From Saccoglossus kowalevskii (lineage: Eukaryota > Hemichordata > Enteropneusta > Harrimaniidae): a stretch of DNA of 39,906 nucleotides. Below are positions 14,001 to 28,100 of this stretch, piece by piece. The notes under the pieces were generated by a model. It was not told where the DNA came from, searched no databases, and saw nothing but the letters and a program-made list of their open reading frames with translations. The position numbers were made by a program, and so were the translations under genes. The DNA is taken from positions 261,683 through 301,588 of the forward strand of contig NW_003155237.1 of NCBI RefSeq assembly GCF_000003605.2, given 5' to 3'. Numbering within the stretch: the first letter of the stretch is position 1; each line of letters opens with the position of its first letter.

Positions 14001-16069
14001 AAAATGCTGAAACTCTGGCATTAAACCTACATTGTCTCAAAACAAAAAAGACACTTGTATTCAGCAGTAAATAGGTGTATTTTTACTTCTTTGGCATAAT
14101 AAATGTCCCTATTCAGAATCTGGATGTTGCCTTCCTGTACGAGTCTGTGTGGAACAACCTTAACACGCAGTGTATAAGTGAATTGCTGATGGCCTCATTG
14201 CTATTGAATTAATATGTTGATTAAATTTCCTAGGACGTTCCCCCTGTGTACTATATTACAGTAGTAATTTCAATACACACACACTCTGGATAAGTCTAAA
14301 ACACTATTATTATCAGTTTAAAAGTAGGCTATGACAAATTATTTTATTTATTGTAAGACAAAGTAGAAACACACACAATTTCTATAAATTTACTAATAAA
14401 TTCAAAAAGGAAGGGACAGTGCATAATTTTATTTTGAGCTTGTTTTTCTATGAGGAAAATTAATTTATTAATTTATTCAATGATTCACCATAGAACACAT
14501 ACAATTTTTGGTTTGTATGTGCTTCTATTGGAGATGTGCTTCTAATAAAAATTAGAGCAAATATTTTAAATCATATTTATTATTGATGTATTATTTAAGT
14601 GCTTGAAGTTATCCTTACTGCCTCTTTGAATAAATGATAACAAATAATTATTTAATTACATCATCATTTGTATAGATGATCTAAACTAAAAAAAAAAACA
14701 GATGTAAACATTCGTCTTCCAGATGATTTTGATGATAAGGAGAGTTTTGTTCCATCCTATGTTGTCAATGTCGAAACCGTATTAAATCATGTCTTGTATA
14801 AATTCAAAGTCAATTCCTTCTGAGTTTCAGTAGGCCTCATGATAGTGATCTGTCTTGACATTTCTAAATCCTTTTAGATGGCCGTGCTAGACATGGTTAT
14901 TTCACATGGGAGCTAGAAGTCAACTAGTGCACTCGTTTATCAAATTACTGCACAATAACATAGTTCTATCTGTGCAGGTATCCCTCAGTAAATTCCACCC
15001 TCATCATTAATACGTAATATTACCGGTAGTACCGGTAGTAGAGGTAGGGCTGTACCAAATTTAGTTGGCACAGTATGATTGCATATAATATAGTAAATAA
15101 AGACGGTAATATACATAATACATGTGAAAATATAGCAATAAAACAATAATACTGATATAGCCAAATGAAAATAACAAAGAAAATTAAAAATCAGAATATA
15201 ATCAGACCAATACAATAACTGAGGTGTACTGATACACACCCTCATCCCACTTCAAAATAACACTTTATCATCCTGCAATAGATAAAATAGACGAAAAGAC
15301 ACTCTTCTCTCTCATCAATAATTAATGCTATGTCTGATACTTTGTAATTAGGATCTGAACAGAATATTGATCACACCCACACACTCTCCTATAAATCTAA
15401 AATATTTTCACATCAGTAATTTGGTTTTGCATTAATTTTCATTTAATATAACAGAAATGCGGTTATCTAAGTTACCATTTTGAGGTCTGTATCTTTTTTC
15501 TCTTTCTCACTCAAAATGTATTCGGACATTTAATTTGACACAGGAACAAGCTTGAAGATGGCAAAAGAGGAAAAAAAAAAAAAGAATATTTTAATTCAAG
15601 ATTCACAAGAATTTTCGTAACTTAATCCCCTGAGCAAAAAGTACACAATTCTTCTATATTCCAGCTTTCTGAGAACATATATATTGCCATAGTTACATGG
15701 CGGAGAATGTCTTATCCCAATTACAATATTTCTCACTTTTCCCTTCTACTCACGATGAGTCATTTAATTTTGTCTAAACCCAACATATTTGTCTGGATCA
15801 TATTAATTCGAAATCATCCACCTTCAACCTTTGTATGTTTATTTAAAGTAAATTTTTTTAAATATTAATTGACTTGCTTGTTTATGTTCAACCAAATACC
15901 ACATTGAGATCATAATAACCATGACAACAAACCTAGCAAATTATGTTAATAATTACAATATATTGCCAGAATGGATAAAATGGCAGTTAATTTAAAATTT
16001 GTTTGCAAATATTTTTTTTAAATGCCCAGGCTTACAGAATTGAAAGCTATACAGCAATATGTACTGTAT

Positions 16070-16105
<36 letters not shown>

Positions 16106-19100
16106 TAGTTGTTTTTTCTCTAGCAAATATGCCAAATACAAATTATAAACCTAAGGAAAAATAGAAGAAACATATATGAGATGAAAAAAAGGAATAAATC
16201 ATTTGTAATTTATCTGTCAGCTGTCAGCAGGTGAACTTATAGGGATACGTCTGGCATCAAATTAAAATGTTTTTATTTTCTATGCTTTACTTTTTTGTTC
16301 TTGCTATTGATGGTGAATGCATTGATTGCTTTATAAATCAATGTCATTTCAAAGCTTGCATCTGGTTATTTCAGGCTAAAATATATCTAATCAATATTAG
16401 TGTATTATTGATTTATTAAACCTGTTTTTCTCACACAAAAAACAAACAAAAAAACATGTAATGTGTACCTTATTTCTTTACAAATGCTACAATTATTAGA
16501 ATAAATACAAGTGCTTACAAACATTTTTATCCTGTTTCAAATTATACCAAATAATTCATTATATGTACTATAATGAGATGAATCTGGCAGAAAACAGCAG
16601 ATCTTATTAAACTCGATGTGAACACTCAGAGTGGCCATCTCATCAACTGCAAGCATTACGACTTCATTGATTTTCCAAGTGTGTACACTGTGTGTGTACT
16701 TATGATACTATTACTAGATACAGTACAACCCTATGCATTATATATGGATAATGAATCCTTTCATTTCAACTGAACCAAAACAATTGTTATGTGAGATTTA
16801 TTATATTGACATTTTGACTTGCAGACTTATTGTATTTGCTCTATTAGAAGTGAATCTCAAATAGTAGTGCGTGCAAGCCAAATAATTTTATTTTGAATTC
16901 ATTAGAAGTTCAACTAAGTTTTTTTATTTTTGTTTTTGTTCTCATTGATAATAATTCTTATCTGTGAAGCAAATAGCACAACAATTAACTCTGATATAAG
17001 CACATCCAAGACATTGACGTTGTGTTTGAATGTGTTTCTAAAGATTGAATAAATCCAAATTATGATGCTACTTTTTACCATTACGATATATGAATAATTA
17101 CTTAGTGCCTGTCTATCATGCTAACAAATCTGAAAGGGAATTTGATCATTTTATCTAATTGCAATATTTTGAATGTATCTATTAATAAAAATTAATAAAA
17201 TTAGTCTTATACACATATACATGTATATACATTCTACAAAAAATATACATAGCCACTTTTTGAAATTGTTACTACGGTAATATTACTAAAATCAAGACGG
17301 TTACTGAGCAAGCCATATAACCATTTAATATCGTGATATTACAGGAAGGTTACGGTAGTGGTCCCTCACAACAATATAAAGCACATAGACTTATAGGGTA
17401 TGATTTACCTGAAGAAGAGACTACAGCTGAAGATCTGAAAAATGTGTTAAGTTCCCTCAGTCAATGCTGGGATAAACTTCAAACTCAGGTAATGTCAACT
17501 TTCATGTATCAATAGGACTGAAATAAGAAAACCACAACCCCTGTATGTTATCAGTTCAATTGTCGTATTAGTTGAAGCAATACCGTTGCTGTGCATCGCA
17601 CGCTCAATTCGCATTTAAAACAAACAAAACATAATTGCGATAAAGTTTCTTCGAATTGTTAAATTTGGTAAAATTACAACTAGTTTATATGTAATAAAAT
17701 TCATTGGTCTGGTGTTAAAATTGTATTTTACGTTTCTAATTCTCCTAACATGGACGAGGAAGATAAACTATGCAAATGAGGAAATTTGTCAACACCATGA
17801 ACATAAAACTACTGTTATATCTAACAAAGAACATTAAAAATGAGTATTACCGGTATATCAGATCTGTGGCATATGAATTCAGAATAATTTCTCCTATGTT
17901 TTGTGTATGACTTGCAGGTGACAGACAAACAAACACGACTGGACCAAGCATTTGAATTTCAGCAACAATACCAGGATGCATTGATTTCCGTTTCTCAGTG
18001 GTTAGACACCGTACAGTGCAAACTCTTCTCCACAGACTGGAGTAAAGATACAGAAGAACAATTAGCAGAACATGCAGTAAGTTTTATGTAATGTTCTGTG
18101 TATGACTTGTCAGTGCGTGGCTCTGGAATAGAATCATTGTCTCTCTAGATGCTGTCTTCTCATTCTCTGTTGGATGAATACTTGTTGTAGCTTGGTTTGT
18201 GTAGATAATAGTCAGATACAAATATGAGAAACTACAGTGTTAAATTATACATAATAATGAATCTTAAGGATAAAGTTGACAAGAACTTCGGCTCCTGCAT
18301 TTGTGTTTTCTGTCTCTTTTGTGTCAGATATAAAGTCAATAAGACCTCCCTCTGATTAAAATACTCATCATGTACTCCCTGCTTTGTCTCTTTTCTTTGT
18401 TCAAAATTTTGTAAAATGTCATCATCTCAGCTTTGAGAGATTAAACCAAACACATGGAGATATAATTACCTTAGGGAAGTGCTTTTATGTTGGTGAATAG
18501 ACTATTACAATAGAGATAAGCAATGTAAGAAGTGACTTGCGAACATCTAAGAGCATGATGTATGTTGCTGTGACAACAGCATTATCATAATTTGTGTGGT
18601 ATATCTATATAGTTTTGTGGCATTGTAATTTAAAGTGTCACTATTGTCTGAACTGCTAATGTGTGAATTCTGCAGTTCTTGTTCTTCTGTTTTCTGGCTG
18701 GTCTTTGCTGACATTGCAGGAACTACACAGTTCTTTTTAACATCAAGAAAACTATGACTAAGCACAACATACAATTTTAACCATTGTTTGAATTTATTCT
18801 TACTGTAGAATACTTTATTTTTGCTTGGAATTTATTTTCGCTATTTTCGCTGAAGGGATGATTCCGTGAAAATAAAATCCAGCGAATATACTTTTTTTCC
18901 TACATTTCACATTAAACTCATGAAAAATCAGTGAAAATAAATTCCAAGCAAAACGCTCAAAAAGCCTTTTCAGCGAAAATTAATTCCAGCGAAAATAAAG
19001 TATTCCACAGTATCTGTAAATGCATTTAGCAGATGCTTTATTTCAATTTAGCAGATGCTTTATTCCAATTTAGCTACATCAAGAATAAAGTAATGAAAAT

Positions 19101-22100
19101 ACAATAAAAGTTTCAAACAGTAATAAAATATAATATTAGATAAATGTAAAGACGATAGAAATTATTTCGTTTTAATCCTGTTACAAGTTTTCAGGTAGTA
19201 TGAATGCAACTATAATATAATTGTGGTGTTTTGATTTGAGTATAAATTGAAATTGTTTTTTATTTATCAGTCTATGCAACTTTGCAGTTTATTAAGTTTT
19301 ATGTTCAATAGTATGTAAATATTTATTATTGTGTGAACCTTTCCTATGTATATGAACAATTCTGATAACAGTGATGTTTTCAAAAAAAACATCATCGGAT
19401 TCCATCACAATCATCTGAGTATTAGGATTAGGCAGCTAACTGATCAGGATTAAAACATTATAGAGAATTTACGCTTTCCCTTAATACTAGTTATTAAGAA
19501 AATAAATAGTTATTGATTGTAATGCAAGGCATATCTTTATCCAACCATAGCTTACTGTGAATGTCATGCATTGAATTTAAATAAGTTACCTGTATAGAAA
19601 TACTGGTTTAGTGACGTGTGGCCATAGTATTGACTAGACTGTTTATCTATTCATTGAAATGACCTCAACTGACTTATCAATAAAAACAACTATAAAATTC
19701 AGGATTTTGTAAGTTATTGATTTCCATAATACTTGCTTCACTTTTGGGTCACTGAATATTTATTGTTTTTCAGTATAACACATAATATCTCATTTCAATT
19801 GTAATTGGATATACATGCTTGCAATGTCTTGGTGGTATAACATCATTATAAATGATTATGGGTGTGATTTATATAAAATGAAATGATTTACCCATGCATT
19901 GATAGAGTTTAAGGGAGTGATACAGGTAAAATACTAATATTTTTAATTAAGATATTCTCTATAATGCTTATACATTTGTTAAATGCTGTGATGTCAGAAA
20001 TAGGACTGAGTCATTGTATACTTAAGAGGTTAAGTTATGGAACATGTAAATGGTCGAGTTCTCTTACACCTACAGCTTTCTAAAAATATTTATGCTTCGA
20101 GTTACATGCTTAGTTAAAATTATATGTCTTAAATTACAAACTGATTAATAAGGATTTTTTTCTGTTACTACTTTAAGCAAATTTTAGTAACAGTTGTTTT
20201 AGATCCCACATGTTTTGTCTATAGTATTCCAAACTGTATTTACCCATGATGTAGAACAATGGAGTCAGTGAATTAATAAACATTTGTTTCATTCCAGGTT
20301 TTATGCACTGAAATTCGAAACTTCCAAGACCAGATTGGTTTCATGAATCAAGCTTGCCAAATGATTATAACCGAAGCCGATTCCAAAGATAGAGCTCTGA
20401 TTAAACAGGCATTGCAGGATCTCACAGATAGGTTGACAACTCTGGAAACTCGGGCACAAGGAAAAGAACAGGATTTGGTAGAGAGAAACTTGCAATACAA
20501 AGCATATCAGGTACAGTAGTGCCATTTACTAATGTACCATTACTAGGAATGAATTATGTGTTGTACATAACACTACATGAACTCAGCCTTAGAGATTAGC
20601 GACATCATCACTTTCAGAATGCATATCTTAAATTCATTTGAAATTATAGAACTCATGGCGAATTGAGAACAATGCATTGATTCTTGCCTTGTGTGTGTTG
20701 TTTTATCTGCTCCATCATATACACTTCCTACTTTCACTCATGCTTATAATTAAACTTTTGTTCAATTGTTGTTTGACAGGACGAGATTCGCCAGTTCCAT
20801 GGATGGCTTAGCGATACAAAACAAATGTTAGAAGGCGATAAAGATAGGGAGGATGAAGGGAAAGGCTCCCTGGAAGAGAGTTTAATATTCAACCAGGTAA
20901 AGAAAAACTGTTTTATTAACTAGACACTTTCTTGCACTCTATTAACAAATATCTGACATTCATACAAATATGGCTTATATTATTTGATGATATTTATTTG
21001 AAAATGATAATACCGGTAATAATGTTTATTAATCTGGTACCTCCTTCATGGGAGATTTGGGATGAAGCTCATCATTATTATCATATCATAAGTTGGAATT
21101 ATTATTAATAAATATGAAAATGTCCAGTTGGATACTTGGTGAGGAAAGAATTAATGAATTGATTATAAGGCAGCTGTTGCTTTACAATGTACACAAGGAG
21201 TTGTAGCACCTGCTACATGACCTTCAAACATCAACAATATTTGAATCAGGATAAAATAAAACATATGTTTAAATTTAGTGATCAATTCTCAATGAAAATA
21301 TTCTTTGATCACATCTTTATGTATTTGGGTTTTTGAATTTATTTCTAGAAATTTAATTTTTCTTAAACTTGATATATGACATACTGGTAATAGTCATTTT
21401 CTCGATGGTCCCCATCAAACTCACTCTCCACCTCACACACTAATGTACCTTCCTTCTGTTTTCCACATTTCTGTTTGTTTGTGCTTACATTAAAACATTC
21501 AGGAGCCACGATTATCCTATCAGGTTGAGTACTGATAATTGTTATAAATGTCTTGCTTGATTACACAGTGCATGGCTGTGCATAGATGTTGCTAAGTTAT
21601 ATTTCAGTGTTATTGTGGTAATTTAGCTTTAGCAAGCTTACAAGACAACTGTCTTTACTACCTTAGGACAATTCTGGAATTGAATTCTGTTTTATCTACT
21701 TGATTATAAAAACTTATATAACAAATACTGTAAAATACTTTATTTTTGCTTAGAGATAATTTTCGCTGAAGGAATGATTCAGTGAAAATAAAATCCAGCG
21801 AATATACATTTTTTTCCTATACTTCTCATTCAGCTCGTAAAAAATCGGTGAAAATAAATTCCATACAAAACACCCAAAAGTCTTTTCAGTGAAAATTAAT
21901 TCCAGCTAAAATAAAGTATTTTAGAGTATATAGAGTTTCTGTACATAAAGATTTACATGTATGAAACACAATCCTCGTCATTTTTTTTGTGTTAAAACTT
22001 CTTTGTTTTGTGTAAGTCATCTGCTAAAAATTTGGGTGTGCATATTAGAATCTGCTGAATGCTTGCATGAGTCAATGTATTGTGAATATTCAATGGGAAA

Positions 22101-25100
22101 TTGGGTTGTTATCTTCTTCTCTGTGACGTCTTTTCTCTTTGATTGCCATAGAAACTTGAGGATGATATTCAGAAATATGAAGCCAGGCTGAAGGAAATCT
22201 CAGAAAGAGGTCAGTATATGCTGAGTCAAGATCCTCGTCTCCAAATGTCAACAGAAATTATCAATCTCCGCAACAACTGGGAAGATTTACAGAAACAGGC
22301 TAATGTTCGAAGAAATGAGCTGAACAAAGCCAGATTGTTGCAAGAGCAGTACCAAAAGATGATGGATGACTACGCCGATTACCTGGATACAGCCGAGGAG
22401 AAGTTGAAGAATGAACAAATAACAGTCTCAGATCTGCAGGATTTACAGGAACAACTTGCCAAATACAGAGTGAGTCATTACTGCCTAAAATAGCAGTGTT
22501 GTCATAGAGTTAGGGATAATACCTAGTAAATGATCATGTTAGCAATGAGTTTTTATCTACAAGATAAAACACTTCATTAATACAATACAATTCATTCATT
22601 AGAGATGCAATAAGATTCAATGGTTTATAATTTATAACAGGATTTCTTCAGTGATATGGAGGGACATCGATTGGTGATTGAATCCCTGGCACTAAAGACA
22701 GACAATGCCACTAGACAGAGATATGCTCCTCTACAAATGAGTCTGTATCAGCGTACTCAGGAACTTCAGGACAAAGCCAATCAGAAAGGCCATCATTTAG
22801 AGAGGTTAGGACAGGAATGGCAGCAGTTTGAGAAGATGTACGGTGAATTGAATGGTTGGTTAGCACACATGGAATCTCAATTTCCAAGGGATACTAGAGA
22901 TGACAACATGGAGGTGGTACAGCAGAATGTACATCGATTCCAGGTAAATACTATATCTTTGGTTTGTTGTGTGTGAATCTTGAAAGTCAATATCAGCAGA
23001 ATTTATGACCATGTATGGATTTAGTGGTCAAAAAGGAGTGTGTAATTCAAAATCTTTCTTTTAAAAAATGACCTTCTTGAGGACAACTATATAGCTGTTG
23101 TCATGGTGATTGCTTACATGATTCTGATCTGTAAATGGCCTTCTCTTATAGAATAGAATACAAATTACGAACAGAATTTCTGTAGGTACATCATCTGTTT
23201 TCTCTTCGTTGAATAACTTGAGCTGGTCATTACATGTCCAGTTTTCTACAACAGTTTTTACAACAGTAATGCATAGCATCATCTTGTAGCTAAGTTGATG
23301 ATTACCGGTACATGATTGTGTTTTGACAGGCAATGAAGACGCTACTTGCTGACAAGCAGCCATCTTTACATCAAGTTATCGACCGAGGACAGAATCTCTT
23401 GAAGGATGTCAACTGCCCAGCTCTAGAATCCAGATTAGCTGATGTTGGTGAAAGGTGGTTGGATCTCAATGGTAAAGTTACCAGCAAACTGAAAGTTTTA
23501 GAACAACTGTTGGATGCATGGAAGGCATTTGAAACTGGGTCGGTCGAATTGATGGGCTGGTTACAACGGTCATTGGAGGAGTTGAACGAATGGAGCAGTC
23601 GTGAAAACATCCCAGAAAAGGGTCCAATTGCATATCAACTAGAAAAATTTATGGTGAGTGATTAGTGATAATTTTTTTTTTTAATTTACAGAAAGCTGGA
23701 GCAAAATACTTATATAAATAAATATAAATAAATATAAATCTAGTGAAGGTTTATCACAACCCAGTTAAAGGTGTTTTGATAAAACAATCAATTTCTGTTA
23801 AAATAAATATAGCCTTAGTAAAGAAATATAAAAGCTTGCACATATTAACTTGTATTCTTCACATCCTACCCGGTACTATAAGTTATGATATTATTAACAT
23901 TATAATATTATAAAGCAAATTGGCAAAAAATTCTCAATATATGAATTTTTTAATATAATTTATAACTAGTAGTTTTAAGGTTGAATACGGATGTAGTTTT
24001 GACAATGTTAACAATACAGTTCTTTCAGTTTCCATAATACATTGATGCTACGTGATATGGGGTGTCAATTGCTGGATTAAACAAATGGAGCCAGATGTCA
24101 TTGAGTTAATCTGTAACACACTGTCGTGACAATTTGCCATCTGCAATATTGATTAGTGAACTAGAAGGATGTATCAATGCTCAAATTTGTATTTCCAACA
24201 TGATCTGTTGACCTTTTTATCAACCAAGTTTGGTTTTAAAGAAAATTATATAGAATAGACTTATGTTGATATTACTGAATAGAAATCAAAAAAAAAAAAA
24301 TTGCCAAAAATGGTGATATTTTAAGACTACCATAATCTTGATGTATCTTTCTCTCTCTCTCTGTTTTCAATATCACAGGAGTTCAGAAAAGATGTGGATA
24401 ACCACTGTGTTATTAAAGCTGCCGTGGTAAACAATGGCACCCAACTACTTCGCCTGAAGAAAGCTGACAGCAAGCCAGTCAAAGAAAAGATCATTATGAT
24501 AGAAAGCCAATGGAATGAACTGATGTCTGAAATCCCAGCTGTACAAGATGAATTACATCATTTGCAGATGGAGATGTTGCCATCACGACAAGCACTGGCA
24601 GAATTGATAATGTGGATGGATGGACTCCAGAGGGCGATCAACAGAGATGATATGATAGATTTCAGAGGGTCAATTGATGTTGAGATTGACCTTCGGAAAT
24701 ATAAGGTAATTTTCACACTATTTGTATGAAAATGATGGACAATTGTTATTGTGAGGAAATAGTTAAACTATTTTATACCTATTTGTTGCAACAGCATTTA
24801 TTTAATAAACTTTCTTGTTTACAGGGTTACAAACTTGACTTACAGTCTAAGCAGTTGACAGTGGACTTCATCAACCAGTCAATTCTCCAAATTAGTCAGG
24901 ATCACGAAAGCAAACGCAGTGACAAAACAGACTTTGCAGAAAAACTGGGCGTGCTTAACATGAGGTGGCAGTCGTTGAATAACCAGGTGAATGAGCGACT
25001 GAAAAATTTAGAGATTTTACTGAAAGACTGGCAAGACTATGAGAAGAGTGTAAAAGACTTGTTGAAGTGGTATGAACAACAAGAATGCAGGATTAAGCGA

Positions 25101-28100
25101 TATGAAGGGAAGATTGGACATGAAATGGGTGTACAACATGCACTGAAAGACTGTCAGGTAAGATGCCTAGTTCCAATATTGATTACAAACTCATTAAACC
25201 TGATTATCTAAAAGTGATAAAATGTGTTGCAAAATGTAATATTCAAATTTTCAAAGTTACGTAGTAAAAAACAAAGTAAACTCATGTTGATCTCTAGAGC
25301 GGGTAATGCAAAAGAACTGGCAAGAACTGACTTCTGTTGTGGTGGTCTTACAGGTTGTTGAAGAGCTGGTAGAATCTAAGGATCATGAACTGGAAATGAT
25401 GGAGAAATCAGGTCTGAATCTCACTTCAAGGGCTCAAGTACAGAGAACAATTGACGAAATCCAACAAGCTAAGCAGAATTTATTAGACAAAGGATCCCAT
25501 TTACAAGGCACTCTTATGTCAATCTCAGATGTGTGGAAACAATATAACGAAGCATTGCTCGTTGTGACCAGGTGCCTAAGTGAAGCTGAATACACGCTGG
25601 GTAAATTCAGAACTATTGGTGGTAGACTAGATTCATTCAGATTGAGTCTCTACAAAGTCAAGGTGAGTTCATTCATAGAGTTGATTTCTTTCAAGTTTAC
25701 ATTTACCGGTAATTTATCTCCTTGTAGGGAATCATACTGTGATGGTAATCAATAGTCTGCAGCTGAAAATTTATTCCACAAACCCAACTTTTGTTTATCT
25801 CACTGACCTCTTCCAATTGCACAACTGCTCTATGTGAAGTGTTCTATTTTAAACTACCAATGTCTCATCACACAAATCTTGACATACTTGTGAATTAAAC
25901 TTATTCTTGTAGTTTGTCTCTCGCACCTTATATTTTGCTTTGTGCTATTTTGTTTTTCTTATTCGTGCAGGATTCAGAAGAGAGCACAGATGTTCCCTTG
26001 CTGCATGTATGTGCACATCACCACTTTATATAACTTCAGTGCATTGACAGCCATAATAGCAACACTTATATGTGATACAGTGTCATTATGGCTCTTGATG
26101 TGCTGAACTGAGCTTTTTAAATATATCATACTTTCAGTTAAATGTCATTCCGAAAAATCTCACTAATTGCACTATCTCTATCATTTTCTATAATAATAAT
26201 TTGTTCTTTAGCAGACTGTCTTAAGGAACTACCACAACTCTAAATTTTGTATTTTTCCCAAATGATTCAACTCGGGTTTTGGGCTTTTATATTTTGTGAA
26301 AATGCATTTTATCAGTTTGAATTGAAATGTACAAGTCTACATTTGCAGTTGCACTGTAGTTGACAATGTTTCAAGAGTCCTTTTCATTTTATTTTTTTGA
26401 AAAAATGGACAAACAAATTTAATCAATGAAATAACTTTTTAAAAAGCCCGGAAACTGAAGTGATTAATAAGGACCTACAGATAATACTGAATAAGTACTG
26501 TGGAATACTTTATTTTCGCTGGAATTAATTTTCGCTGAAAAGGCTTTTTGGGCGTTTTGTATGGAATTTATTTTCACTGATTTTTGATGAGTTTAATGTG
26601 AAATATAGGAAAATAAGTATATTCGCTGGATTTTATTTTCACGGAATCATTCCTTCAGCGAAAATAGCGAAAATAAATTCCAAGCGAAAATAAAGTATTC
26701 TACAGTATATCATTTATTTTCAGTAATAAAACATAATTAAAGCTTTATTATGAGAAACTGTCATTGGTATTTATTCTGCTTCATTTATAAAGTGCCTTGT
26801 TTAAAACCATAAGAAAATTGAATGCTCTGTTGAAAACTAAATTTTCCAACCGAATTGCTTGTCTATTTATTCCATTCTCAACACTTGAGGGCGCTCTTTG
26901 GTGATGGGCATGTGAAGGCATATCACAATGGATCAATCATTTTCATTGTTTTGTATTTGTGGGTTGATAATACATCTTGTGTCTCTTTCTCATGCATTCC
27001 ATCCATCTATAGCCACAGGATTTAAAGATCATCAAGGTTTCTGACACCATTTCATTCAATACTCTGTGTTTATCTGTATTTGTAATAAAACAATGTCTTG
27101 CATGGCGTCTCTTTAAATGTCATTTAAATGTACAATGAGGAGTGTTTTTTTAACCTTTTTCCCCCCAAAATATTTTGCATATTTTAATGTATTTTTTCTA
27201 TAATTTCTTTGTTAATTTTGGATCTAATTGACATAATTTTCTTTTGGTGCAGGTTTTGATCAAAACTTTGGAAAATATAAACAAAACTTTACCGGTAGTT
27301 ATATTTTATGACAATTAACAAAAGCTGTGTTCTGTACTCAAAGGTTTAATTGAATGAATCTAATATTATGTTAGCAAGAAACACTCCTGAAATGGTCATA
27401 TTTAATTTCAGCATTTTTTAAATTTATCTATGTTTTTAAATATGAATATTATTTTTATTAAAAGTAACTTGTTATATACTACCGGTGCAAGCCAGCCGCT
27501 GACTTTCTCTTGCAATGCTAAGCAAGAAAATAGAATGTGCTAAATTGATGTGAAGCTGCAAAGGAAAGTCAAATGCTGGCTTGCTCCAGTAGTAAGTTGT
27601 ATTTTTTTTTTTTTATGTGTTATTATTTCTATATAATGTGTATATTTGATTTGTACATGTATATCAACCTTGACTGTTCTGTAACCTATGTAGTCACTTT
27701 GAAACAGAAACTGATCAAACAACAGGAACTTGCGCCATCAAATTTTATCCATTATTGTGTACAGTCTCTGTGCTGTGTATTTGAGACAATATATTTTACA
27801 TTCATGTATACTTCACATAGAAACCATATCATACATGACACTGTATAATATGTCTATTCTGTCTTCTGTTTCTTTACTCATACTCTGCAATTTATTGCTT
27901 TTTATAGGGTCTCCAGACAGAGTTCAAGAACAGTCGTGTTCACTTAGCAACACTCAGCAAGTTAACCAACCAGCTGATTCAAGTGTGTGAGCCGTCTGTT
28001 GGCAATGGATTAGAAAGAAATATCTCAGACATCAGTACCAGGTAAGTTGTACATAAGGGTTATAGTTCATATGCATACTTGGCTCAAATCCAAGTCGTGT

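Larger units (their letters stand above)
18077..20297 (+). other. Intron 9
   Basis: Holds MITE copy 2 and the adjacent 22-bp tandem repeat. The rest is AT-rich with no supported feature. Confidence 0.75.
20897..22151 (+). other. Intron 11
   Basis: Holds MITE copy 3, a TACCGGTA octamer at 21011 and the 21-base candidate microexon at 21503. Confidence 0.75.
25663..27907 (+). other. Intron 17 (2.2 kb)
   Basis: Unusually rich: candidate phase-0 microexons at 25971, 27013 and 27253, MITE copy 4, a CTCF-like motif at 26881, and the 37-bp-arm hairpin at 27478-27593. Confidence 0.7.

Noticed and set aside
14118-14160. Possible missing exon reading NLDVAFLYESVWNNL
   Set aside because: It has an acceptor-like CAG and a tryptophan, but the only donor leaves phase 1, incompatible with the phase-0 neighbours.
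14722-14822. Open stretch reading DDFDDKESFVPSYVVNVETV
   Set aside because: The required phase does not match and no usable donor follows; no spectrin pattern.
14985-15245. 86-codon hydrophobic - strand frame
   Set aside because: Tyr/Ile/Phe-rich as expected from AT-rich intron; no motif recognised.
16599-16680. Open frame after GGCAG reading KTADLIKLDVNTQSGHLIN
   Set aside because: No pyrimidine tract and no spectrin signature; the donor leaves the wrong phase.
23371-23610. - strand open frame
   Set aside because: Antisense shadow of exon 14; the same applies to the - strand frames over exons 10, 19, 21, 23, 24, 25 and 26.
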